A stretch of 64,000 bases of DNA from Dorea sp. AM10-31 (GTDB taxonomy: Bacteria; Bacillota; Clostridia; Lachnospirales; Lachnospiraceae): NCBI RefSeq assembly GCF_003435815.1, contig NZ_QTUV01000004.1, positions 1-64,000 of the forward strand, in the 5' to 3' direction. The notes under the pieces were generated by a model. It was not told the origin of the DNA and made no database searches. It saw only the letters and a list, made by a program, of their open reading frames with translations. This document shows positions 1 to 8,728 of the stretch, in pieces (positions within the stretch are counted from its first letter, which is position 1; each line of letters begins with the position of its first letter). A program made the position numbers and the translations under genes.

Positions 1-2
1 TC

Positions 3-500
3 TCTGTATTTGAAGAGAGATTCAAAGATGAAGATATCAGTTTCTCCGAAGGACTGGACGAACTGGGAATGATCCTGTTAAATGAGATCGGAGGATCTAT
101 GGGACCGATCTATGGAACGATCTTCATGGACATGGCAGAAGCAGGAGAAGATCTGGATGAGATCACAGCGGCAGATCTTGGAACAATGCTGGAAGCAGGT
201 CTTAACGGGCTGTACGGGATCGTTGATGCAAAAGTCGGAGACAAGACATTAGTAGATACACTGGCGCCATCCGTGGACGTAATGAAAGCAGCCGGAGCAG
301 AAGGAAAAGATTTCAAAGAAGCACTGGCAGAGATGAAGAAAGCTGCAGAAGCAGGACGCGATTCTACCAAGGACATGGTAGCAAAATTCGGACGTTCCAG
401 CCGTCTGGGCGAGAGATCCAGAGGTGTGCTGGATGCAGGAGCAACCTCCTGCTGCATCATCCTCAGCGCAATGGCGGACGGAATCAGCGAACTATTATAA
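3..500 (+). CDS. DhaL-type dihydroxyacetone kinase domain, 5' end outside window
   Basis: Only the last 165 residues are in the window; the reading frame is open to the left edge. The visible part is the ATP-binding DhaL fold: it has GDKTLVDTLAP and a C-terminal FGRSSRLGERSRGVLDAGA block, both also present in the DhaL half of the fused kinase at 11402-13168. DhaL supplies the ATP site for phosphorylation of dihydroxyacetone or similar short ketoses in the cytoplasm. Whether a DhaK domain is fused upstream cannot be seen. A strong terminator follows about 230 bases downstream, so this gene ends its own transcription unit. Family is clear; the exact substrate is not. Confidence 0.85.
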   Translation, partial: SVFEERFKDEDISFSEGLDELGMILLNEIGGSMGPIYGTIFMDMAEAGEDLDEITAADLGTMLEAGLNGLYGIVDAKVGDKTLVDTLAPSVDVMKAAGAEGKDFKEALAEMKKAAEAGRDSTKDMVAKFGRSSRLGERSRGVLDAGATSCCIILSAMADGISELL

Positions 501-729
501 GATGCCAGGGGCACAAGTCTGAAACCACAGTGTGCTTGCACGTGAGAGGTTTTATGATATAGTGCCCCGCTCCGAATATGGGCATAAAAGTGGATCGTAA
601 GCTTCACGATATGCGAATGTAGGGCAGAATTGTGGGAGTACGAAGTACGAAACAATTTGTATGGCATTTTTAGAACTAAACAGCATAAGGAACTATCATA
701 CATCGGAAAGACAGTTCTGAGATAGCTTA
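501..729. other. Non-coding 3' region of dhaL
   Basis: This stretch between the DhaL stop and its terminator holds the dispersed repeat at its left end and no convincing gene. Open frames here lack ribosome sites and family resemblance. The rest may be an extension of the same repeat element, but only the first 65 bases have a second copy in the window. Confidence 0.5.
504..568 (-). repeat. Dispersed intergenic repeat, copy 1
   Basis: Read on the minus strand this segment matches 30963-31031 on the plus strand. Shared blocks are CATAAAACC, GTGCAAGCACA, and a TCAG-CTT-TG-CCTGGCA tail, with substitutions between them. The GTGCAAGCAC core can form a short hairpin. It lies in the 3' untranslated region of the DhaL gene. 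Neither copy encodes anything recognisable. It resembles a short non-coding interspersed element. Confidence 0.55.
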
Positions 730-776
730 AAAGAAGCCGGGAGATAGAGAGCAAGACTCATCTTCCGGCTTCTTTT
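730..776 (+). terminator. Rho-independent terminator after dhaL
   Basis: A 16-bp stem (AAAGAAGCCGGGAGAT against ATCTTCCGGCTTCTTT, one G-U pair) is followed by a T tract. It ends the transcript coming from the DhaL gene. Confidence 0.85.
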
Positions 777-860
777 AGAATTGTGAAAAAAGTGTCATGA
801 AAAGCTTGAAAAATGGCGTATTTAAGGCAAAAAAGTGCCATCTTATATGTCCGAGAACTA

Positions 861-921
861 TTGACAAAAGCACAAAAAATGTTATACTAAATACAAATGT
901 AATATAAAATTACAAATGTAA
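861..921 (+). promoter_or_regulatory. Promoter and tandem operator of the SorC-led operon
   Basis: TTGACA at 861-866 and TATACT at 883-888 are separated by 16 bases. Directly downstream the 11-mer TACAAATGTAA occurs twice, at 892-902 and 911-921, 19 bases apart, about two helical turns. The repeats lie at and after the expected transcription start, a place suited to autorepression by the SorC-type protein encoded next. Confidence 0.7.
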
Positions 922-935
922 CCAAGGAGAGATAT

Positions 936-1880
936 ATGAGAGAAGATGTATATATAAAGATTGCATATTGGTATTACACCCTGGGAATGACACAAGATGA
1001 GATTGCAAAACGTCTTTCCTTCACAAGACAGAAAGTGAATCAGATCATCAATTCGCTGATGGATCTTGGAATTGTAAATATCAGTATCCAAGGCTACGAA
1101 AGAGATAATATTGAGCTGGAGTGTAAGCTGGAAGAAGCCTATACTTTAAAACAGGTGATTGTAGCCAGTGATTATGGCGAGAGAGATACAGCAATATATA
1201 AAGTAGCAAACGTAGCGGCCCAGTATATGGAGGATAAGATTCAGCAGGGAGACACAGTAGGAGTTTCCTGGGGACACACACTGGCAGAGGTTGTAGATCA
1301 GATGGTTTATCACAAGAGAAGCGAATGCCGGGTTGTACAGCTTATGGGAGCGCAGAACATAGAACAGAAGGTTGAAAAGTCTGACGAGATCGCACGAAAT
1401 CTTGCGAACAAGCTGGACTGTGCAAGTTATATGTTATATGCGCCGGTGGTTGTAGAACATGAAGAAACAAAGAAGATGCTGATGCAGGAGAGAAGTATCA
1501 AAGCTTCTTTTGAATTAATGAAGAAGTGCAATATAGCGGTACTTGGAGTTGGTGAATTAACAGAGCAGTCTACGATGTGCACAAGAGGACATATTACAAA
1601 GGAAGATATACAGATGCTCCGTGCAGAGGGATTTATTGGAGATATTGCAATGAATCCGATCAGAGAAGACGGATCCTGGGATAATTGTCCATTGTCAGAT
1701 CGTTTGCTGAGTGCCAATGTAGAATGCCTGAAAGGAATTCCAAATGTAATTCTTGTAGCGTGTGGTGCCAAGAAAGTGCAGGCAATCAAAGCAGCTCTTC
1801 GTACGAATTGTATAGATACACTGATTACAGATGAAACGACGGCAAGAGAGATTCTTGAGATCGTAAAAGAAGAGGAGTGA
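936..1880 (+). CDS. SorC/DeoR-type sugar-binding transcriptional regulator
   Basis: A 314-residue cytoplasmic regulator. Residues about 1-60 form a helix-turn-helix of the SorC type (YYTLGMTQDEIAKRL, then FTRQKVNQII). The rest is the sugar-phosphate-sensing SorC domain with the typical GVSWGHTLAEV, VVQLMGA and GVGELTEQSTM segments. It has its own promoter and lies 6 bases before the FGGY kinase, so it very likely controls the operon 936-8586 and itself. The effector is probably a phosphorylated intermediate made by one of the kinases, as is usual for this family; that is inference. Ribosome site AAGGAGAG precedes the ATG. Confidence 0.85.
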   Translation: MREDVYIKIAYWYYTLGMTQDEIAKRLSFTRQKVNQIINSLMDLGIVNISIQGYERDNIELECKLEEAYTLKQVIVASDYGERDTAIYKVANVAAQYMEDKIQQGDTVGVSWGHTLAEVVDQMVYHKRSECRVVQLMGAQNIEQKVEKSDEIARNLANKLDCASYMLYAPVVVEHEETKKMLMQERSIKASFELMKKCNIAVLGVGELTEQSTMCTRGHITKEDIQMLRAEGFIGDIAMNPIREDGSWDNCPLSDRLLSANVECLKGIPNVILVACGAKKVQAIKAALRTNCIDTLITDETTAREILEIVKEEE

Positions 1881-1886
1881 TAAAGC

Positions 1887-3416
1887 ATGGATTATATTAT
1901 GGGAATTGATGTCGGAACGTCAAATGTCAAGGCAGTCCTGTTCGATGAGAAAGGTACAGAGATACAGGTTGCAAGCCGTGTGAGCGAAACGATCAACGAC
2001 GGTGGGAACAATGAAGAACAGGATATGACACTCGTATGGGAAAAAGTCAAAGCCTGCATTACAGAACTGATGGATTCAAAAGTAGTTGCAGCAGAAGATA
2101 TCAAAGGTATCGGAGTTACCGGACAGGGAGAAGGATGCTGGCTGATCGACAAAGAAGGAAAGCCATTGCAGAATGCAATTCTCTGGTGTGACGGACGTGC
2201 AGTTGCAGAAGTACATAAGATCACGGAAGAACATCCTGAGATCGGTAAACTTTATCACCGGACAACCGGAACCCCGCCGCTTCTTGGCAATCAGATGATG
2301 CTTCTGCGGTGGATGAAGTCTCATCGCAAAGATGTGCTGGATAAGGGGTATAAGATATTATTCTGTAAAGACTGGATCCGTTATAATCTGACCGGCAAGA
2401 TCGGAACAGAGATCACCGACAGTTTCACTTCCCTGATTGATGCACAGACCGGTAAGATTGCAGAAGATCTGATGAAAGAATTAGATATTTTTGAATATCG
2501 TGATTACCTTCCGGATCCGGTGGATTCAGATGAAGTAGTCGGAACAATCCTTAACAGCGTGGCAGAAGAGACCGGACTTGCCAAAGGTACACCGGTCGTT
2601 GCCGGAGCACTGGATACATCAGCAACAGCAATCGGACTTGGCGCGATCCATGAGAAAGATGCCTGCGTCATCCTCGGCACAACATGTGCCAGTGAGATGG
2701 TTATGCGCAAGGAAGACTGCGATTTTGGAGCAGAGAATTCCAGATACGAAAAACATCCGATCAAAGAATTGTATGTAGAATTACAGCCGACACTGAACGG
2801 CACACCAAACATTGACTGGATGCTTCAGAATATTTCAAATACAAAAGATTTCACTGAGATTGATAAAATGGTAGAAAGCGTGCCGGTAGGCTGCGGCGGA
2901 GTCGTTTATCATCCGTACATCAGCGTGGCGGGAGAGAGAGCTCCGTTTTATCATCCATATGCAAGAGCAAGCTTCTTCGGAATCAGCCAGGTTACAACGA
3001 GAGAACAACTGATCCGGGCAGTATACGAAGGCTTAAGTCTTTCTATCCGCGACTGTCTGCAGAATGTAGATAAACATGCGACTTTATATCTTGCCGGTGG
3101 CGGAGCAAAGAGCCCGGTATGGGCACAGATGATTGCAGATGTAATGGGAATGAAAGTTATGATCCCTGCAGGAAAAGAACTTGGTGCAAAAGGTGTTGCT
3201 CTGATCGCAGGTGTGAAACTTGGAATATACAGGTCTTATGAGGAGGCGGTAGAGAAAGCTTGTGTATTTAAACAGACATACGAACCGAATCTGAAACGTA
3301 CAGAAAAATACGATCTGTTATATGAACTTTTCAGACAGGTACGGATTCACAATCAACAGATCTGGGACTACAGACACCAGATGAATAAGAAAATTCAGGC
3401 AATTAAGGAGGATTAG
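1887..3416 (+). CDS. FGGY-family carbohydrate kinase (first of two)
   Basis: A 509-residue two-domain sugar kinase. The N-terminal phosphate-binding motif is MGIDVGTSNVKAVLFDEKG; a second domain carries the GALDTSATAIG and LAGGGAKSPVWAQMIADV segments of the FGGY family. It transfers the gamma-phosphate of ATP to a ketose, polyol or sugar acid in the cytoplasm. Xylulokinase-like overall, but substrate cannot be read from sequence. It follows the SorC regulator by 6 bases and precedes a hydroxyacid dehydrogenase by 4, so all are translated from one message. A second, quite different FGGY kinase closes the same operon at 6354. Confidence 0.85.
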   Translation: MDYIMGIDVGTSNVKAVLFDEKGTEIQVASRVSETINDGGNNEEQDMTLVWEKVKACITELMDSKVVAAEDIKGIGVTGQGEGCWLIDKEGKPLQNAILWCDGRAVAEVHKITEEHPEIGKLYHRTTGTPPLLGNQMMLLRWMKSHRKDVLDKGYKILFCKDWIRYNLTGKIGTEITDSFTSLIDAQTGKIAEDLMKELDIFEYRDYLPDPVDSDEVVGTILNSVAEETGLAKGTPVVAGALDTSATAIGLGAIHEKDACVILGTTCASEMVMRKEDCDFGAENSRYEKHPIKELYVELQPTLNGTPNIDWMLQNISNTKDFTEIDKMVESVPVGCGGVVYHPYISVAGERAPFYHPYARASFFGISQVTTREQLIRAVYEGLSLSIRDCLQNVDKHATLYLAGGGAKSPVWAQMIADVMGMKVMIPAGKELGAKGVALIAGVKLGIYRSYEEAVEKACVFKQTYEPNLKRTEKYDLLYELFRQVRIHNQQIWDYRHQMNKKIQAIKED

Positions 3417-3420
3417 CGAA

Positions 3421-4458
3421 ATGAAAATATTTTTTACCGCAGAGTACAATGAAGAAGAATTAAAGCCATTATATGAGATGGGCGATGTCGTGCTGGACGG
3501 ATGGGCACTCGGACTTCCGAAGATGGAAGAGGACGAGCTTGTAAAGAAGACAAAAGATGCAGACATTATCATCACAAGCTATGATGATATTACAAGAAGA
3601 GTTATCGAAGGTGCACCGAATCTGAAACTGATCGCATGCACAAGAGCAACGCCGGTAAATGTTGATATGGCAGCTGCAAAAGAAAGAGGAATCCCGGTTC
3701 TGTATACACCTGGAAGAAACTCAGATTCCACAGCAGAGATGACAATCGGTCTGATGCTTTCTATTGCAAGAAAGATTCCGATGGCATACAAAGCATTAAA
3801 AGAAGGAAAATATACCGGCAACCCGGATGCACATAAGACAACAAAAGAAGGACTGAAAGCAGACGTTATCTGGGATATGAAGATGGATGCACCTTACATG
3901 GTATTTAAAGGTACACAGTTAAAAGGTAAATCTCTTGGTATCCTCGGATACGGAAGTATCGGAAGACGTGTAGGACATATCGCAAGAGCATTTGGCATGC
4001 AGCTTCTGATCTACGATCCATATCAGGGAGAAGTTGACATTGAGGAAATCGGTATCCGCAAAGTCAATACAGTAGAAGAACTGATGAAAGAGTCTGATTT
4101 CGTTACATGCCACATGAAAGTTACACCGGAAACAACCGGAATCATTAGTAAAGAAAGAATCGCACTGATGAAACCAACTGCATATTTCATCAACGCTTCC
4201 AGAGGAGCGATCCTGGATGAAGAAGCACTCATCGAAGCACTTCGTGAGAAGAGAATCGCGGGAGCAGCATTTGACGTATATGCAAGTGAGCCGATCGCAA
4301 GCAACCATCCATATGTAACAGAGCTGGACAACGTTGTAATTACACCGCATATTGCAGGAGCAACAAATGACGTACTTGTAAATCATACAAAACAGATTGT
4401 ATCTGACGTTCGAAGATTCCTGAACGGCGAACATTTATTATATCAGTACAGATACTAA
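3421..4458 (+). CDS. D-2-hydroxyacid dehydrogenase, NAD-dependent (first of two)
   Basis: A 345-residue dehydrogenase of the D-3-phosphoglycerate dehydrogenase family. The Rossmann motif is GYGSIGRRVGHIARAFG, and the usual catalytic arrangement is present: Arg in NASRGAILDEEAL, Glu in the SEP segment, His in VVITPHIAGAT. An insertion of some 35 residues rich in Lys and Asp lies between the two halves of the substrate domain (around residues 125-165); the paralogue at 5285 has a matching one. It should interconvert a 2-keto acid and a D-2-hydroxy acid using NAD(H). A stem-loop follows at 4471-4494. Confidence 0.85.
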   Translation: MKIFFTAEYNEEELKPLYEMGDVVLDGWALGLPKMEEDELVKKTKDADIIITSYDDITRRVIEGAPNLKLIACTRATPVNVDMAAAKERGIPVLYTPGRNSDSTAEMTIGLMLSIARKIPMAYKALKEGKYTGNPDAHKTTKEGLKADVIWDMKMDAPYMVFKGTQLKGKSLGILGYGSIGRRVGHIARAFGMQLLIYDPYQGEVDIEEIGIRKVNTVEELMKESDFVTCHMKVTPETTGIISKERIALMKPTAYFINASRGAILDEEALIEALREKRIAGAAFDVYASEPIASNHPYVTELDNVVITPHIAGATNDVLVNHTKQIVSDVRRFLNGEHLLYQYRY

Positions 4459-4470
4459 GAAGAACTTTAA

Positions 4471-4494
4471 GGTGCCTGCATGGGCAGGCATCTT
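4471..4494 (+). other. Intergenic stem-loop without T tract
   Basis: AAGGTGCCTGC pairs with GCAGGCATCTT around a three-base loop, but A-rich sequence follows, so it is not a normal terminator. It lies between two genes of one operon and could be an RNA processing or stability element. Confidence 0.4.
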
Positions 4495-4544
4495 AAAAAT
4501 AAAATGAAAAAGAAGGATCTTAAAGGGTTAAGGAGGAAATGAAA

Positions 4545-5198
4545 ATGAACAGAGACAAAGTGACAGTAGCACAGATTGAAGTATGTGAAACAGCTAAGAA
4601 AATGTACCACAGCGGACTGGTAGCAGGAACATGGGGAAATATTTCCGCTCGTGTAGATGATGAATATATGGTAATCACACCTTCAGGAATGGATTATGAT
4701 CGCTTATGTCCGGAAGATATGGTTCTTGTAAATATGAATACTCTGGAATATGAAGGAAGATTAAAACCATCTGTAGAAACACCGATCCACGCAGCTATTT
4801 TCAAAGACAGACCGGAAATGAACGGTATCGTACATACACATTCTAATTACGCACTGGTAATGGCTACAGCAAGAAAACCAATTCCTCCGATCTGCGATGA
4901 CCAGGTACAGATTCTTGGTGGAGATGTCCGTGTTGCAGACTACACAATGCCAGGATCACAGGAGATGGCTAAGACAGTTGTAGAAGCTTTAAAAGATCGT
5001 ACAGGAGCTCTTATCGCTAACCATGGAGAGATTACAATCGGAAGAAATCTTTCCGAAGCATTAACAGGATCACAGGTTCTGGAAAAAGCAGCTATGGTAT
5101 ATATCAATGTACAGTCTATCGGTGGACCGGTACAGATCTCCGATGAAGATATTGCATTCTTCCATGATTTCTTCCTTCACAAATACGGACAGAAATAA
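4545..5198 (+). CDS. Class II aldolase/AraD-like protein
   Basis: A 217-residue member of the fuculose-1-phosphate aldolase/ribulose-5-phosphate epimerase fold. It has the GTWGNISAR phosphate-binding loop, ITPSGMDY, a PSVETPIHAAIF segment, the zinc-binding IVHTHSNYA pair and a later LIANHGEITIG histidine. Such enzymes use Zn2+ to cleave a ketose or sugar-acid phosphate, giving DHAP or a hydroxyaldehyde; related OtnC proteins decarboxylate 3-oxo-tetronate phosphates. I chose the ATG at 4545 because AGGAGG at 4531-4536 is 8 bases away, against 2 for the ATG at 4539. It sits between two hydroxyacid dehydrogenases in the SorC operon. Confidence 0.85.
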   Translation: MNRDKVTVAQIEVCETAKKMYHSGLVAGTWGNISARVDDEYMVITPSGMDYDRLCPEDMVLVNMNTLEYEGRLKPSVETPIHAAIFKDRPEMNGIVHTHSNYALVMATARKPIPPICDDQVQILGGDVRVADYTMPGSQEMAKTVVEALKDRTGALIANHGEITIGRNLSEALTGSQVLEKAAMVYINVQSIGGPVQISDEDIAFFHDFFLHKYGQK

Positions 5199-5227
5199 GC
5201 TGTTTACAGGCATGATAACCGGGGGCT

Positions 5228-5250
5228 TTAAAGCTCCCGGCGCTGTTTAA
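5228..5250 (+). other. Intergenic stem-loop
   Basis: CCGGGGGCTT pairs with AAGCTCCCGG (one G-U). No T tract follows. It is the second GC-rich hairpin between genes of this operon and may tune message segments rather than end transcription. Confidence 0.4.
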
Positions 5251-5284
5251 TCAGAGATGGATGTAAAAAAAGGAGATATAATCA

Positions 5285-6337
5285 ATGAAAACATTAATTA
5301 CAGCAAGATTTGACAAAAACTACACAGATATGCTGGAAACAATCACTACAGATTATGAGTTCGCAGGATATGGTGTAACCGGAATTAAGATGCCGGTACC
5401 GGAGATGAAAGAGAAAATTAAAGACGTGGAACTTCTGATCTCCGAATTTGAAGATATTACAAAAGAAGTTATTGATGCAGCAGAAAAATTAAAGATTATC
5501 GTATGCTGCCGTAACGAAGCATTTGCAAGTATTGATATCGAAGCTGCTACAGCAAAAGGAATTCCGGTATTAAGAGCCGGTGGAAGAAATGCAATTGCTG
5601 TTGCTGAGCACACGATCGCACTTCTGATGTGTGTATCCAAGAACATGAGTTTAACAGATCATCTGTTAAAATATACAGACCAGCTTACAAATGTACAGTA
5701 TCACGACAACGGTGGAAAGCGTGCTGAGACAATGTCTGAGTGGTCCATGGATCCGGATGCACCTTTCGCATTATATGGCGGCGGACCGGAGATGTATGGC
5801 AAGACATTTGGACAGATCGGTTTCGGTATGATCGGTCGGGAAGTTGCAAAGAGAGCACATGCACTTGGCATGAACCTGATCATTTATGATCCATATGTAT
5901 CACAAGAGCAGATGGATTATCTGGATGCTAAGAAAGTAGATTTGGATACAGTTATGAAAGAAGCTGATTTCATCAGTGTAAACTGCAATGTTGTTCCGGA
6001 GACAGTCGGACTGATCAGCAGAGAGAAGATCGCACTTATGAAACCTACAGCCTACTTTGTAAATACAGCACGTGCGAAAGTTCTGGACTATGACGCATTA
6101 TACGATGCATTAAAAGAAAAAAAGATTGCCGGAGCAGGTCTGGATGTATATCCGGTTGAACCTATCCCGGCAGGAGATAAGATCCTATCTCTGAGAAATG
6201 TTGTTCTGACACCGCATCTTGCAGGATCAGCAAGAGATATTGTTGGACATCAGACAGAAATCGTGCTTACGGATGTTAAGAAAATTCTTGCACATGAGCA
6301 GCCGAAATTCATCTGCAATCCGGAGGTATTGAAGTAG
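5285..6337 (+). CDS. D-2-hydroxyacid dehydrogenase, NAD-dependent (second of two)
   Basis: A 350-residue paralogue of the protein at 3421. The cofactor loop is FGMIGREVAKRAHALGM; catalytic segments are NTARAKVLDYDAL, DVYPVEPI and VVLTPHLAGSA. As in the first copy, there is an extra loop between the two substrate-domain halves. The two proteins are clearly related but far from identical, so they probably act on different steps or stereoisomers rather than being recent duplicates. The ribosome site AAGGAGAT is 9 bases before the ATG. The next gene begins 17 bases downstream. Confidence 0.85.
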   Translation: MKTLITARFDKNYTDMLETITTDYEFAGYGVTGIKMPVPEMKEKIKDVELLISEFEDITKEVIDAAEKLKIIVCCRNEAFASIDIEAATAKGIPVLRAGGRNAIAVAEHTIALLMCVSKNMSLTDHLLKYTDQLTNVQYHDNGGKRAETMSEWSMDPDAPFALYGGGPEMYGKTFGQIGFGMIGREVAKRAHALGMNLIIYDPYVSQEQMDYLDAKKVDLDTVMKEADFISVNCNVVPETVGLISREKIALMKPTAYFVNTARAKVLDYDALYDALKEKKIAGAGLDVYPVEPIPAGDKILSLRNVVLTPHLAGSARDIVGHQTEIVLTDVKKILAHEQPKFICNPEVLK

Positions 6338-6353
6338 AGGGGAGGCGTTCAAG

Positions 6354-7859
6354 GTGAAATATTCCATTGGAATTGATATAGGAACGACTACGGTAAAATG
6401 TATTCTCTTTGGCGAGGGTGTACAGGTCGTAGCAGAAGCTGGAAGAGAGTACAAGACACTGCTTCCGAAGGCATCATGGGCACAACAGAATCCGGAAGAC
6501 TGGTGGAAGGGCGTCGCAGAGTCCATAAGGTCTATTCTCACCGAGAGCAGGGTTGCCCCAGAAGATATTAAAGTAATCTCTGTCAGCAGTCAGGCACCGG
6601 CAGTTCTTCCTATGACAAAAGAAGGCGAGCCGCTGCACGATGCGTTGATCTGGATGGATCGGAGAAGCACCAAAGAATTAGAAATATTAGAAGAGAAGAT
6701 CGGTACGAAGAAGGTGTATGAGATCACCGGCAACCGTCTGGACACGTATTTTACGCTGACAGAGCTTATGTGGTTTTTACGTAACCATCCGGATATGATG
6801 AAGAAATGTCATAAGATTCTTCAGGTGAATGGTTATATCAATTATAAACTGACAGAAGTATTTTCCATTGATGCGACACATGCATCATTGACACAGCTTT
6901 ACGATGTGCATAACAACTGCTGGAGCGAAGAATTATTTGAAGCGATTGGCGGAAATACGAAGATCATGCCGGACATTTATGACTGTATGGATGTCATTGG
7001 ACATGTATCAAAGAAAGCAGCAGAAGAGACCGGACTTTCTACGAAGACTGTTGTTTTAGGTGGTGCAGTAGATGCATCGGCAGCAGCCCTGGAAGTAGGC
7101 GTTTACGGAGATGGAAGCATTGCAGAGATGACAGGAACAAGTTCTGTTGTCATGTTTGGATTTGACGGACTTGTGACATGTAATGAGCTTTCTTATCTTC
7201 GTGGTGTGAAAGAGAACACAACCATTTTATTCGGTGCTATGAATACAGCCGGCGGTTCACTGAAGTGGTTTCGTGATGCGCTGTACGGCGGCGAGACACC
7301 ACAAAATGATGCATATCCGAGAATAAATAAAGAAATCGAAGCCGGTGCAAAAAATCCGACAGGACTTATTTTCCTCCCTTATATGGCAGGAGAGCGTGCA
7401 CCAATCTGGGATCCGAATGCAAGAGGAACTTTTATGGGGCTGAATATGAATACAACCCGTGCGGAAATGTTACGAGCGGTTATGGAAGGCACCAGTTTTG
7501 CACTGCAGGATAATCTGGATCAGGCAGTCAAGACAGGAATCCCAATTCGCGATTTCATCTGCTGCGGTGGTTGCAGCAAGAGTGATATCTGGCTGAAGAT
7601 CAAGGCATCTGTCATCGGCCAGGAGATCAAGATACCGTCAGTAAATCTTGGAGCACCGGGTGGACTCGGCTACATGAATGCAGCATTTATGGGCGAGTAC
7701 AAGACACCGGAAGACGCATCAAGGGCGGCATTACAGATTAAGAAAATTGTAGAGCCGGTGGAAGAATGGATACCGATATATAAAGAGTTATATCAGATCT
7801 ATCTGGATTCTTATCAAAGTTTGAAATCGCAGTTTGCGGCACTTGCACAGATCAAATAA
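6354..7859 (+). CDS. FGGY-family carbohydrate kinase (second of two)
   Basis: A 501-residue kinase with phosphate loop MKYSIGIDIGTTTVKCILF and the downstream GGAVDASAAALEVG, MAGERAPIWDPNARGTF and CCGGCSKSDIWLKIKA segments. The ordering and length are those of xylulokinase/gluconokinase relatives. The start is a GTG at 6354, supported by GGGGAGG 8 bases upstream; no ATG is better placed. It shares an operon with the aldolase and both dehydrogenases. Two FGGY kinases in one operon imply two phosphorylated substrates, or a branch point. The substrate is not determined. Confidence 0.85.
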   Translation: MKYSIGIDIGTTTVKCILFGEGVQVVAEAGREYKTLLPKASWAQQNPEDWWKGVAESIRSILTESRVAPEDIKVISVSSQAPAVLPMTKEGEPLHDALIWMDRRSTKELEILEEKIGTKKVYEITGNRLDTYFTLTELMWFLRNHPDMMKKCHKILQVNGYINYKLTEVFSIDATHASLTQLYDVHNNCWSEELFEAIGGNTKIMPDIYDCMDVIGHVSKKAAEETGLSTKTVVLGGAVDASAAALEVGVYGDGSIAEMTGTSSVVMFGFDGLVTCNELSYLRGVKENTTILFGAMNTAGGSLKWFRDALYGGETPQNDAYPRINKEIEAGAKNPTGLIFLPYMAGERAPIWDPNARGTFMGLNMNTTRAEMLRAVMEGTSFALQDNLDQAVKTGIPIRDFICCGGCSKSDIWLKIKASVIGQEIKIPSVNLGAPGGLGYMNAAFMGEYKTPEDASRAALQIKKIVEPVEEWIPIYKELYQIYLDSYQSLKSQFAALAQIK

Positions 7860-7944
7860 AAAATGTAAAATAATAAGCGACACAGTTCTAAAAAATGTGC
7901 AGGAAACAATGATAATAAGAAGGATGGAGACTGAGGATAGAATT

Positions 7945-8586
7945 ATGGGGAAACAAGATGCAAGATTAATCATTTTTGATATGGATGGAGTGATCTTAGA
8001 CAGCGAGCCACTGCATGAGAATGCAAGGCAGATGATGTTTAAAAAATATGGGATCATTCCGGATGAGAAGATGCCGGAAGCCGTGGGTAAATCATCCAGC
8101 GGATTCTGGCGGAAGGTAATCGAGATTTATCAGATTGAGGGAGAGCCTTACGCATTGGAAAAAGAGCAGTATCACCTGGTGGCAAAGCAAATCGAAGAGA
8201 ATGATGTAAAGCCATCGGACGGGCTGGTAGAATTGATAATGGATGCGAAGGAAAAAGGAATGGGAATTGCGCTTGCTTCCTCATCTACCCGTATTCTTGT
8301 AGATGATTCGCTCAGGCTTCTGGGAATTGCAGAGCAGTTTGATGTGACGGTTTCCGGAGATGAGATACCGAAGAAGAAACCGGCACCGGATGTATATCTG
8401 AAAGTGCTTGAACTTACCGGAGTGAATGCAGAAGAAGCTGTGGCAGTAGAAGATTCCCGTGCGGGAATCGAAGCTGCGAAGGCAGCAGGCATTTTCTGCT
8501 ACGGATATGACAATCCGACTTCCGGAATGCAGGATATATCGAAAGCAGATCAGCAGATTAAGAGTATACGGGATATAAAAATATAA
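7945..8586 (+). CDS. HAD-family phosphatase/phosphomutase (beta-phosphoglucomutase-like)
   Basis: A 213-residue HAD hydrolase, subfamily IA. Motif I is LIIFDMDGVILDSEP (nucleophile and acid Asp), motif II is the serine stretch ALASSSTRI, motif III lies in KKKPAPDVYL and motif IV in AVEDSRAGIEAAKAAG. It would act on a sugar phosphate. I start it at the ATG at 7945, which gives the usual N-terminus; the frame is open further upstream but without a matching ribosome site. It is the last gene of the SorC-led operon and could remove or shift the phosphate of a pathway intermediate. Confidence 0.8.
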   Translation: MGKQDARLIIFDMDGVILDSEPLHENARQMMFKKYGIIPDEKMPEAVGKSSSGFWRKVIEIYQIEGEPYALEKEQYHLVAKQIEENDVKPSDGLVELIMDAKEKGMGIALASSSTRILVDDSLRLLGIAEQFDVTVSGDEIPKKKPAPDVYLKVLELTGVNAEEAVAVEDSRAGIEAAKAAGIFCYGYDNPTSGMQDISKADQQIKSIRDIKI

Positions 8587-8622
8587 TAAAAAGAAGATGA
8601 TACAAAAAATCGTCTGACAAAT

Positions 8623-8651
8623 TTGACTTTTGTTATGGAAAAGCATATAAT
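8623..8651 (+). promoter_or_regulatory. Promoter of the first M24 peptidase gene
   Basis: TTGACT (8623-8628) and TATAAT (8646-8651) with a 17-base spacer, a near-consensus vegetative promoter. Confidence 0.8.
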
Positions 8652-8661
8652 GTAATCAAAA

Positions 8662-8692
8662 TTAAATCGGTAGTGTTTCACTGCCGATTTAA
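8662..8692 (+). promoter_or_regulatory. Leader hairpin of the M24 gene
   Basis: TTAAATCGGTAGTG pairs with CACTGCCGATTTAA around a TTT loop, starting about 4 bases after the expected transcription start. No T tract follows, so it may stabilise the 5' end of the message rather than terminate it. Confidence 0.45.
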
Positions 8693-8728
8693 AATGTCTA
8701 TAAATAAATAGAAAGGCTGGGACAGACA

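Noticed and set aside
110..754. Long open frames on the strand opposite to genes (for example 110-754, 6227-6541, 33806-34285)
   Set aside because: They mirror the codon structure of real genes on the other strand, lack ribosome sites and resemble no family.
4471..5250. The two GC-rich intergenic stem-loops as terminators
   Set aside because: Neither is followed by a T tract, and the genes on both sides appear to belong to one pathway.
8680..8715. TCTAT-ATAGA string near 8698 as another regulator site
   Set aside because: The half-sites are in the opposite order and the spacing differs from the N5 form.
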